DNA of 64,000 bases from Aphis gossypii (Eukaryota; Arthropoda; Insecta; Hemiptera; Aphididae). Shown in pieces: positions 44,320-55,416 of this stretch. The first letter of the stretch is position 1; each line of letters begins with the position of its first letter. The translations under genes were made by a program, and so were the position numbers. The notes beneath the pieces were generated by a model. The model saw only the letters and a program-made list of their open reading frames with translations. It did no database searches and had not been told where the DNA came from. The DNA lies in assembly GCF_020184175.1 (NCBI RefSeq), contig NW_026083047.1, positions 124,001-188,000 on the forward strand, read 5' to 3'.

Positions 44320-44589
44320 AGCAAATAGCCTTTTAACCGACGATATGCTAAACAAAATACCTTCATTCAAAATTTGTGGACCTTAAATGATTTATAATTT
44401 ATTAACAATATCAACTTTGAAATTATATATTTAATATAGTTATTTATGTATTATATAGATGTCTGCAATTATTCATAACTATTACTATGGGGGTGCTGCC
44501 CCCATAAACGAAGAAAAAAAAATAGTAAGCATGAAAAAGTAAATTATTTAACTTCAAACTGATTAATTTCTATTTTTTTTTTTTTTTAG

Positions 44590-46130
44590 ATGACAATCAA
44601 CAAAATGTTGAGAAAAAAAAAAATAAAAAACCAAGTATGTATATTGTATACCTATAGAGTATGCTATGTGATTAATTTCACATACCTAATTTATTTAATT
44701 TTTTTTTTTTTTAAGAGTGTAAGACGTGTAAAAAATTACATTTCGGCAAATGCCGATTCAACAGGCCAACACTTATAAAAATAAAAATAAAAGTTAGTAT
44801 ACCTATATTGGATATTAAATTTTAATTGATTAAGCAATAATAAACATGTATTTTGTTGTTTAAATCAGAATGCAAAATATGTAGTAACAGCCACAAAGGC
44901 TTGTGCTGGTGGAGACCAGAGAGCCAGGTAATTATTGAATTCAATAAAACAGTTTCCTGACTAGGTGCAATTTAAATATGATTATTTTAATAATACAATT
45001 TTTTAAATTTTAGAAAACAAAAACCAAGGACCTGAGAGCAGTCCTTGACTCGAAAAAAAAAATAGTAAGTTTTTTTTTTTTAATACTTAAATATCACTAT
45101 GCACATATCGAATATTTAAATACAATAATATTTATACTAAGTTCCTGTTAATTATAATCAAACCATGTCTTCATTTAATTTATTTATCAGTGGAATATCC
45201 AAGAAAAAAGTTCAAACTTCAGGAAATATTAAATTACTCTATAGTTAATTAAATAATAGGTATATGATAGTGCAATTATTGATATTGCAATTCAATTGAA
45301 ATCATGAGATATCAAGATAGGGCACTTGCCCCCTGGACAAAAAATATTATGGACTTGTAGCTCAATAAATATTACCATAATATTATTATTATCGTTATTA
45401 ACTTACATTTGAGAATTTTTTTTATTTCGACACCCCCCCCCCCCCTAAAATGTTACCTATGGACGCCCATGATTGAAATAACTAAAATGGCTCACTTTTG
45501 GTTTTCATAATCACACAATATCAAAATACATTCCACTACATTCAGACTCTCAAATATTTGCAACCAAACATTAAATGTGTATTTATTAAGGATTTTTTTT
45601 GTAATGTAACTAAACAACCACCCTCTCTCCCAAAAAAAATTCTGAATATCACTGATGTTCATAAAAAAAAAAAAAAAATAGGATAACTATCAACTTCAAA
45701 CACCATAATAGTGTACCACTAAAGAATATGTGTATACACTGAAGAATAAGTTTATTAAAAATATTATGTCATAGTCAAACTAAGCATTTTACTAAATGAC
45801 AATTAGTCAAATAAGTTCATTTTTTATTCAATTTCACTACCAGTCTAGACATTTAGTTAAATGATTTTAAGAAATTAAAAAATATAACGATATTTTCTAT
45901 TAATTATTAGGTACTAATTAATTTATATATTATATAAAAAAAAAACCATTAGTGATGATAGTGAAATTATACAAAAATGTAATTTAATAAAATGTCTGAT
46001 TTGACTATATGCCTATCACATATACACTATTCATAAAACTATAGTAAATACAAAATATTATCTAATTCTGTTGTAGAACAAAGAAGAGAGTCAGTCAAAT
46101 GGAGGTGGAGGAGGACCAGGAGGACCGGTT
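44590..46130 (+). other. Cluster of short exon-like segments with zinc-knuckle modules
   Basis: Segments bounded by T-rich AG acceptors and GT donors: 44590-44634, 44716-44792 (joins in frame; reads KCKTCKKLHFGKCRFNRP), 44869-about 44928 (reads CKICSNSHKGLCWWRPE), about 45015-45061, and a Gly-coding GGTGGAGGAGG stretch near 46100. The two knuckle segments are similar to each other: CxxCxxxHxGxC. The phase from the second to the third segment does not fit by one base, so either a junction is misplaced or the gene is decayed. Family not recognised. Confidence 0.35.
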
Positions 46131-47070
46131 AATTTCTTTTGAATAAAAAAAAAAAAAATCGTTTTAGTTTTTTTTTTTTTTTTACATCCTACCTATTTAC
46201 CTACATTCATCATGGATCATTAAAAAAAAAAAAATTCTACCTATAAAAATTACAAAATTTTATAGTACCTGTTCTTATTATACGTTGACTAGTTGGTTGT
46301 GAATGAGTTGCTGGTTGAAGCAGGCAGATATGCTAGCCAGCATAACGTATGCAGACATGACTAATAAATAAATACACTTTTTGAAATCTGCTTCCTTAGG
46401 GTTATAGGACCTGAAAATGTAGGTGAATTATGTTAATTAGTAAGTCAAAGACATATGTGTCAAAAATTGTAACTCTCAGTGTATACCAATAAAGTTCTCA
46501 CCGAAAAGAGTATAACATTGTTAATAATACTTACCTATACATTGTGCTATTTCAATTATTGCATTGAAATGTCTAGTCCATAGTAAAGTTGCCCATAATC
46601 ACATCGGTTGGAGTAGGAAATTTATAATTTATTGGCCAAAATATATTTTATTTCGACAAAACAATTTCAATGAAAAAAAAAATAATAATAATAAAATAAA
46701 AAAAATCACATGTGCAGGCTACAATTAATATTCCATTCACAACCAGATTACCAGAAACCACTATTAAACAAATTAAAATTTAAAAAGTAAACATACCTTG
46801 ACGAAATGAGAGGTATTATAGGTTATTATATTAAATATAATATTATATTATAAGTCTATGAATATACCATTACAATTAACTAAATATTTTGATTTTTGAT
46901 AATCACAATGTAGGTACACTATAAAAATAATTTGAGCATAGCGACTGTCAGTGAAGTATTCAAATATCACGTACCTATAATGTATAAACTTACTATAAAT
47001 GTATAATAATATAACATTATTTTCGAAAATTTTAAATTACATATTGGTACCACTGTATAGATTATAATGT
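46131..47070. other. AT-rich noncoding DNA
   Basis: No gene recognised; several poly-A and poly-T tracts. Confidence 0.5.
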
Positions 47071-47075
47071 TCAAA

Positions 47076-47433
47076 CCACGAATTAAAATATACTGGATAC
47101 CCAACGAGAGGTGATAAGGAGCTCCCAAAGTGACTTTTCATGTACAAAGGACTACTAGCGCTTCAAGGGAATTCAAAATATACTAATGTCGTTGTAATCA
47201 GGAATTGAATTATATAATATATATATTTCCTAGAAGTTTTATTAATTAATTTAATTCGTGGAATTTAAACGTTGACGGTATATTATCTTGTAAAAAGTCG
47301 CCACTAATATGATTACAAGTGCTAGGTGTAGTTTGCAACAGCTGTTTTAGCGAGTCAATTTGGGTCCCAGAAAAATGGTTGTTTGTATAGGTCGTTGGGT
47401 ATCCACTATATTTTAATTCGTGGTTCAAACCAC
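47076..47433. repeat. Inverted duplication with about 36-bp arms
   Basis: AACCACGAATTAAAATATAC and TGGATACCCAACGA at 47076 are matched in reverse complement at about 47398-47433 with one mismatch. Read outward-in, both arms encode the same peptide start, NHELKY(T/S)GYPT. The minus-strand arm extends as a 69-codon ORF (47455-47246). No target duplication seen. Confidence 0.7.
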
Positions 47434-47472
47434 GGACTAAGCTGATATTATCCATGAACTCAACGTTTATAG

Positions 47473-48591
47473 ATTATTCAAAATTTGAACTTCAAATGCT
47501 AATAAAAAAAAATTGTGCCTATGTATTCTTATAATTTTTTAATCACTATAAGAATTACATATGAGGAACTTTGTATACAATTTACAAGTATTTTGATAGG
47601 GCCAAAAAAATTTTATCAACACAAAATTTCAGTTGTCTTTGAAGAGCTCAAAAAAACTCAAAATATTTTGAAAATTAAATCATAGAAAGAAAATGTCAAT
47701 CTAAATAACTGGTAAAATTTTCAAGTATATACGACTTATACTTTTTGAATAATAACAAATATTTAAAATCTTTTGAGGATAAATCGTTATCGTTACGCTA
47801 TTTCGTAAAAATTTAAAATTCAAACGCACATAAAAATTTTTTGTCTGAATCCGGTAGAGTTTTTTTTACAGATATTTGAAGAAAAATGTATGGAGAACCT
47901 TGTACCAAATTTTCAAAACTTAGTTATAAAAGAAAAAAATTTTATGATTTTTCAACTTCAAAATTACTTGCAAATTTTCGCGTTTTCGACAGATTTCGTA
48001 AAAATTTGAACTATAAACGCTTATAAAAAAAAATTGTGACTAACGATTTTTAATTTTTTTTTAGCTCCAATAAAAACAACTCATAAGGAACCTTGTATTA
48101 AATTTTCAAAACTTTTTGGTCATCCAACAATTTTTTATCGACACTTTAAAAAAAATTTCTCAAAAAAATCGAAAATCTTAGTGGTCTATAAATAACTAAA
48201 AAAAAAGTCAATTTTTTTTGAAAATTTAACTATATACAGATACTACTGACATTAACATTTGGTGAAAATTTCAAGTATTTTCAGTGATTAGTTTTTGAAT
48301 TACAACCATAAAAAAAAATCGATTTGGTCGAAAACTGGATTTGCGTAAAAATTCCCGTTTTTCCGTCATTTTTTTTTTTGTTTTTCTCGATTTTTTTGAA
48401 AACTGTTGGAAAATATTTACTTTTTACCTCTATAATGCACCAAGGATATTCACTTTTACATCGGAAACCACCCCCATTGTTTGAAATTGGAGCATTATTT
48501 CGACTTGTTATGCTGTACACAGACACAAAAAAAAAAAAACACACATCATTGTAAAATCAATACATTCATCACTTCGTTCAGAATCTAAAAC
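47473..48591 (+). repeat. Long noncoding interspersed repeat, copy 3 (5'-truncated)
   Basis: Parallels 13608-14702: AATTGTGCCTAT start, TTTCGCGTTTTCGACAGATT, ACCAAGGATATTCACTTT and the CGTTCAGAATC end. Its 5' 270 bp are missing. Confidence 0.8.
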
Positions 48592-48629
48592 TAGTTGATA
48601 AATTAAACCTAGTAAAAAACTTTAAACTA

Positions 48630-50900
48630 TCAACAGTTATACAATTTTCGATTTTTTTTTTCAAGAATTTTCTGAATATTATAATTTTGGATGTTTAATC
48701 GTTTTGTTTCTTCAGTATCACAATTATTATTTTTTATTGATTGTACCATTTTTATTTTTGATTCAATTGATACATTTTTATCGAAAAATGATAATTCTGC
48801 TGTTTCTGATGTCAAATACCATAAATGTCCTGATAATTTTTTTATTGTTATGTTTGATATGTCAGGGTCAATTTTTTTATACAATATAAGATTTTTAAAA
48901 AGCTCGAAGTTTAAACTGGGAGCAAAAGCAGCAACGGGTGATGAGAACCAGTATTTTACGTAAATGCGTACTATAAAAATACAAATATCATAAATTATAT
49001 TTTTTTCTTTAGAATTTAATTTAAATTGTTCCGAAAATAAACATATTTTTAAGCTATAAATAGCTTTAGACATCCATCTTGCATGGTGAATGGCTCCTGG
49101 GACACGAAATGATATCCCACGTACAGGAATACCACCAAGAAAGATTATAGTAAAAATTCTCTGTAATCTTCTCTACACTGTTGTACTTTTAAACAGTTTA
49201 AAGTGAATGATAATACTGTATCTACTTCATCATCTAACAGTTTTCTAGCCTGCATAATATCTATCCCAGATTTAAATTCAGTTGTATCTATTTTTGAACA
49301 ATATTCTTTAAAACGTTTAAAAATTGGTACATTTGGACCTGAACTGCTTCCAAACTTAACATCAAAAACACTTTTTAGTATCACTTCAGATATGTGGTGT
49401 TGACACGGAAGATAGAGTAAGTCCTTTTCTAGTAATTGCTCTAGGAGAACACAAGCACCATTCAATCGACCTTTAAACAATCCAATATATAACAAAATAC
49501 AGAAAAAAAATGAGTTATAATATATTGCAATTATTATTATTTACAATTTTTACCAACCCGTATTTGACGCTGTTGTATCACAACAAAGTGGTTTGACAGA
49601 ATCTTTAATACCCCAGTCTTGAAGTGCGTGAAAAATTGCCTGTACTTGTTCTTTATCCGTTGCTGACTCTAATTTAGGAACTCCTAAAAGATATTCACTG
49701 TTGTTGTTCGTTGTGACTTGTGAGCACTGGTAAACGATCAAAATATTCATTTCCTGTTAATGCAGGTAGTATTTTACCATCCCAATGTACTACTGCAGCT
49801 GTCAATGGTTGTGAAAAACTTTTTCGTAATTCTTTATTAAATTCTGATCGAAAACGTTCTTGTAGCGATGTATTATAAGGACGATTAATTATAAAATCAT
49901 TCACATCAAGTCCTAAAGCTTCTACGGTAGATATTAATAAATGTACTGCTTCTCTATTTGTTATTTAATATTTTACATTTATCAAGTGCCGCTGCAAGTT
50001 TGGTAGTAATAAACTCTCTACTGGCTCTGATTTTGGGACCAGACGATATGGATAAAGGTTCTTTATTTTTATAGTGAATTTCGTAATTCGATTGGAGCTC
50101 TTCATTTTCACTATCACTTGACGATTGTAATTCTATTTTTTGGTCTATAAATTAACAAAAATAATTGTAGTAATTACTATTTATATTTTTGATAATTTAA
50201 ATATTGTTAAGTTAGTCCAAACATATATATTTACATTTATTATTTTATTTTATTTAAAAATATTACAATTTTTAAATTACCTATTTGATTTTTTAATATT
50301 TTAAGTAAATTAAAATAATGACAAATTTTTATATATTTTAAGAACTCACTTTTTAACATAAATTCATCATCAGCACGTTTTCTTTTCTTCTGTAACTCTT
50401 CTAATTTATTAAAAGCGCCATCTTCTTTTTTTGACAATTTATAATCTACTCCACTCATATGTCCTGGACGACCTGGCTGTCTTTGTAACAATAAAAATTG
50501 TCGATCTTCGTCGATTTTTATGATATCTAATGCATTAAAATGCGCAATATCAAATAACTCTTCCAATTTTTCAAGAAAATCATTTTCATTTTTTTTTTGT
50601 GTAGCTGTTTTTCTAGTGGAGTTCTTTTGCAATTTTCTCCATTCTCCGTAAATTAATTCTAATTTTTTGGAACAATGTTGAAAATCTCTAGTTGGAATTC
50701 GAGCTTTATCCCAAAAAATACTTGTTTCTCTTATGACAAGAGCAACACTGTTATGTTAATTTAAATTAACTTTACGTAAATTAAAAAAAAAAGTACACTT
50801 AGCACTTGTCTATTCGATGGTAATTTACATCCAATAATTTGATCTGTAATACATCCAATCAAATAAATATTTACGCAAAGATTATTTTTCAATGCCATTT
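48630..50900 (-). pseudogene. Decayed transposase-like gene of an insect-widespread family
   Basis: Reads from MALKNNLCVNIYLIGC at 50900. After a shift in a T-run near 50800 and a TAA near 50765 come FWDKARIPTRDFQHC and LLLQRQPGRPGHMSGVDYKL. A GT-AG intron (about 50142-50360) follows. Next are TAAVVHWDGKILPALTG and, after a shift near 49715, PLCCDTTASNTG, joined through a second intron (about 49471-49555) to RLNGACVLLEQLLEKDLLYLPCQHHISEV. A further shift near 49145 precedes GGIPVRGISFRVPGAIHHARW and the C-terminal part. The DTTASNTG and CQHHxxE motifs resemble the second Asp and CxxH motifs of hAT-like RNase H folds, but I cannot name the superfamily. At least four frame breaks. Confidence 0.7.
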
Positions 50901-52640
50901 TTAAATAAATAATTTATAAACGGTAATAATAATTAAATAATTAATAAAAACAAAAATAAAAATATAATATATATAATATATAATATTATATATTAGATTA
51001 AAATATAAAAGGTACTAGTTATAAGGTAGGCACTACTCGTATAATAACATTATAATGTGTCAAATTGTCGAGTGTAGGGTTTATCATTTTACATTAATAC
51101 CTAGTCGCTGTCTTGTGTCTCTAATATTATTTTGTAAGTAACTTGTACAATGTACAAACATGTTTTATCCTACACGCTGTTGTACAATTTCGGAAACTTG
51201 GGACCATTACGTAACTATATTAGCATGTAGAATATTGATAAAAATGCAATAAGTATTATAGTCAAAGGTATAATGTGTTTGTGGTTTCGTAGTCTAAAAA
51301 TACACACCTAATAGTGTAAATAATATAGTATCGGAGAGCAAATATCGATGTACCGTCACCAAAAATATTGATATATTGTAAAAACAAAATCAAAATTATT
51401 TATAAACAAAAAAAAAATTAAGGCGAATCTTCCCTTGTCAATGAAGTGGATTTGAGTTAAATTTGTTATTGATGTAGCAGCGCATATGACTATACTTATA
51501 CAACATTTTCCAATGTATACACAAGATCCGACATCATGAGGGAGTAGTGGCAATGATAGTATAGGTATTTAAAACCTTTATATATTAATACTTTTAAACT
51601 CCACCGTTACATGGTAGAGCAGATAGCCATAGTACTTAGTTTAGTCTGTGTAAAATAATAACATGCATTAGGTATAATAGCACTGAAAATAATGCCATCT
51701 GTAGATTAAAAACCTAAACATTGATAGGTCATTTAAAAACTTTGAAAAAATGTGATAATTAGTTTTGTTAAACATTCAGTTTTTTGAAATTAACGAGAAA
51801 CCATCAACCTCACAACATATTTATAAGAAACTTTTATTTAGTAAATATATATAGCTACAATAATAGTACTTTAAGTTTTTTGTGTAACATCAATTTTTAA
51901 GAGAGTAAACGCATAAAATGGTAATTGATTCCCAATTACTAAAACTTCAACCCCCTTGAAGCACGTTTTAGGGTTGATCAATCATGGCCAAACTTTAAAC
52001 ATATTATTTTTATGCATAAAAGAACAAATTTTAGGGGTGAGACATTTAGAATTCGAAAGTTCATAAATACGTAAGGACCACCCTAAATTATACAACATAT
52101 TAAATTATACTTAGATACGAGTTACAATATAAGTTATAACTACCTATGTATTAATCAGAATTCAGATTAAACCTAACCTAACCAAAATGTGCAAAAATAA
52201 ATAGTTTTAAATATGTAAGGTCTTAAAACAATAAATAATGTATATAATAAACTTGATAAAATGTGTTTAGATAAATTACAATTGAATTTGTATTAAAATT
52301 GTATTATCAATCAAGTAGTTATTCAATACAATATAATGATACAAACAAATAACAATTAACATGAGTATTTGATGTAAGTACTAAAATAGGTATTAATTAT
52401 TATTTATGAACTGCATAGTGTGACTTTGACACGTTTCTTTAGTTTATTTCCCTGTTTACTAAAAAAATTAGTTATAATATTAGAATATAATTTTATTATT
52501 GTATAATATTAACTCAAATTATTATTTATTAATTTATAAAGAAATATTTAAATTTATTTATTTTTATTAACAACATATTATATTCAAAACAGAAGTTTTT
52601 TATAATTTTGATTATATATTTGCATTAAAATGTATAATTA
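50901..52640. other. AT-rich intergenic DNA
   Basis: No gene recognised; short ORFs are without family signatures. Confidence 0.5.
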
Positions 52641-52654
52641 TATATTTTAAAACA

Positions 52655-54375
52655 GAAGTCACTGAGGAAATTGAGATAGACATTCAAAAGATAGATCAGA
52701 AAACATTTTCAAAAGTAGCAGAGACTGTTTACAATGTCAAGGGGATTGGCATTTAAAGGAACAACTTCAAAAATAGGATGTAATAACAATGGTAATTTTC
52801 TTATGGCCCTTGAATTATTGGCTGAGTTTGATCCTTTCTTATCAAACCATTTAGAAACATATGGAAACCCAGGAAAAGGTAATACATCATACATATCATA
52901 TAATGTATAAGAGCAATTTATCAGTATAATGTGGTAGACAAGTACTAAATACAATTATTCAAAAAGTTAAAGCGTCTCGATATTTCTCAATGAGTGTTGA
53001 CTCTACACCAGAAATATCACATATCGATCAGCTTTCGTTTTGTGTTCGATATATCAACAATAAAGGGGAACCCGTCGAAAGGTTTTTATGTTTTTTGGAT
53101 CAAATTGGACATACAGCGGATAACATGGCAAATGTTGTATTTATTGTATTCAAAAAATATAACTTAAATATTGATTATATACGAGGCAAATACTATGATA
53201 ACGCCAGCAATATGTCTGGGATTTATGCTGGACTGCGAGCAAAAATTAAAAATGCCAATCCCTTAGCAAAATTTGTACCATGCTCTACTCATTCCCTTGA
53301 TTTGGTGGGAACTAATGCAGTTGATTGTTGTATTCAAGCTGTCTTATTTTTCAATTTACTTCAAAATATTTACACATTTTTTACAGCTTCTACTCACCGC
53401 TGGAAAGTTCTAAGCGCACCTGTTAAAGAATTTTCTGAAACAAGGTGGTCTGCCAGAGATTATGCTTGCCAATAACTAAACAAAAACTGGTCTTTAATTA
53501 TTAAATCATTAGATCTAATAAAAAATGATGATGCTGAGAAAACACTTTCACGAAATGAAGCTAGAGGAATTCTAAACAAGTTAAATAATTTAGAAACTGC
53601 TTTCTTAACTATGTTCTGAGGTCAAATATATCACCGATTTAACCTTACGAGCAAGAAATTGCAATCTGTCAATATCAATTTGGGTGTAGTGTGCGAATTG
53701 TATAAATCATTAATAATATATATCATTGATTTACGCTCCGATAATAATTATGAGTATTTTAAACAATGGGCAATAGAAAAAGTACAATTAAGCAGTTTCA
53801 GTCCTGTACTAAACAGTCAAAAAGTAGAAAACAATTTTTTGATGAAGGACCATCTAAAGGAACAATAGTTGAATACTCTGATTTTAGAGTCAATACCTAT
53901 TTTGTTATACTCGATCAACTGCACCTAGAACTAGAAAAAAAAAATGAAAAATATGTACATTTTTTTAAAAATTACAATTTCTTTTTCAAATTAACAGAGC
54001 TGACATCAATTGAAATTCGAAAGAATGCTGAAATACTTCAAAATGAATATAAAGATGATCTCAGCACTTTATTGGCTAATGAATGTGTTAATTTTAGAAG
54101 CCACTTATAATCTATCGGTGATGAGGCTCCTAAAACCATTCAGGAAATATGTAGTTTTCTGAGAAAAAATGATTTGATAGGTATGTTTCCACTATCCTTA
54201 TATTGATGTGTCTCTGAGAATGCTGTTATGCACACCAGTTAGTAATTATTCGACGGAAAGGTCTTTCTCATGTTTACAACGTATTAAAACATATCTGAGG
54301 TCTAGTACCTCTGAAGAAAGGCTAAATTATTTAGCTATCATAAATATTGCAGCTGATATAACAACTAACATTTGA
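52655..54375 (+). pseudogene. hAT-type transposase of the ZMYM1-like group, broken
   Basis: The start is truncated. Across several frames one reads RGLAFKGTTSKIGC-like wording, NNNGNFLMALELLAEFDPFL, then an open stretch 52990-53475: MSVDSTPEISHIDQLSFCV (first Asp), KYYDNASNMSGIY (second Asp), FVPCSTHSLDLVG (CxxH motif) and THRWKVL. TAA at 53473 and TGA at 53618 follow. The C-terminal dimerisation motif SNYSTERSFSCLQRIKTYLRS ends at 54375. The wording is that of zinc-finger MYM-type-1-like hAT genes in arthropods. I found no inverted ends, so the element's limits are unknown. Confidence 0.8.
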
Positions 54376-54551
54376 TGATGTAATTCAAGAATTCGCAACA
54401 CAACAGAGTAGAAAAAAAATTCAAATATTATATTTAATAGTTTTATACTTATGATTAAAATAAAGGAAGTTCCAAAACAATGATCTTGAATATTATTCTA
54501 TATTATTAACATTATTCATTTAAATAAGTAATATAATTTAATTATTTGCTA

Positions 54552-55413
54552 TTAAATTTCTCTCCAACTTATTCTATTTTCTGCTATTTCTCTCCAGTTT
54601 GCTCCTGGATCAACCTCTTTAACATCTTTCTTCACACAATCTTCCCTGATTACTGTGTTAATCATAGCGTCTTTTTTCCTCCAGGCGTGGCCTGCCCACA
54701 ACAGTCTTCTTTTTTTGATTTCGTTTGAAATACATGATCTCTGAAACAAGTTCTGTAGTTCTTCATTGGTTCGAATTCTCCACTCTTGGGTTCTTGAGTC
54801 GAAACAAGGTCAGTATATACGTCTTAAAATTTTCCTTTCAAATGTGTCTAGTTTTATTTTCTCTATTTTTCTTGGTGCCCATGTTTCTGACCCATATAGG
54901 ACGACAGGACGTATTAATGTCATGTATATTTTTATTTTTAAGTTCAAAGATATTGATCTCGATTTTAGCAGGGTTCCCACACCAAAATAGCAGTTATTGG
55001 CCAGTTGCATTCTTTTGGAAATCTCTACTTTTAACTCATTGTCCTGAGTTAAAAGAACACCTAAGTATTTAAATTGTGGAACTCTTTGGAATATATGCCC
55101 ATCTACATTCATACTCTCCCCGTGGCGATACGTCCTGTCTTTTCTGTTTAGTTTCATATATTCTGTCTTTTTATCATTTATTCTGAGACCAACTTTATTC
55201 GCCGCATCCATCAGTTTTTTACAATGTATTTTTACTATTTCGATATTGTCTCCTAAGATGGCAATATCGTCGGCATATGCTAGCAGGCCTATCTTCAACT
55301 GTCCTAAAGTCACACCTCCTGATATGTTCATATCTCTGACAACCTTTTCCAGAACTAGGTTAAAAAGGATTGGAGATAATGCATCCCCTTGCCTTAAACC
55401 AGAAGTTACTTTG
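54552..55413 (-). pseudogene. Non-LTR retrotransposon (LINE) reverse transcriptase fragment
   Basis: From 55413 the frame reads VTSGLRQGDALSPILFNLVL, then LLAYADDIAI (catalytic YADD), the FKYLGVLL motif and VLYGSETWAPRKIEKIKLD. A TGA at 54810 interrupts FERKILRRIY. The same frame then continues through RTNEELQNLF and RRLLWAGHAWRKKD to about 54552. Palm and thumb are thus present but the fingers are missing: either normal LINE 5' truncation or a break by the hAT element that starts at 55417. The clade cannot be fixed from this part; it is not the Jockey type seen at 7.6 kb. Confidence 0.8.
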
Positions 55414-55416
55414 AAC

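Larger units (their letters stand above)
38257..44347 (-). mobile_element. 6.1-kb DNA transposon with long inverted ends and a DUF7869-like gene
   Basis: The left end CATATCGTTGGTTAAAAGGC and the right end, reverse complemented, CATATCGTCGGTTAAAAGGC continue as an inverted repeat of about 38 bp into TGTAAGCGACAC. The 9-mer GTAAGCGAC or its complement recurs near both ends. The only long gene is the 768-codon ORF on the minus strand near the left end. The right part is occupied by a later noncoding repeat (41123-42892). A TTAA lies inside each inverted repeat; whether TTAA is the target duplication or part of the repeat is open. Superfamily not assigned. Confidence 0.75.

Noticed and set aside
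44590..46130. Aphid bicycle-type effector gene with many micro-exons.
   Set aside because: Short exons fit loosely, but the CxxCxxxHxGxC modules differ from CYC motifs, no signal peptide is visible and the phases do not all agree.
42148..48554. Recurring short ORF (MHQGYSL...MLYTDTK) in each long noncoding repeat (42148-42330, 48324-48554 and about 14530).
   Set aside because: It lies within blocks conserved at DNA level between copies, without a longer frame or known domain; shared descent explains it.
54725..55072. Plus-strand ORF with membrane-like segments.
   Set aside because: Antisense shadow of the LINE reverse-transcriptase fragment.
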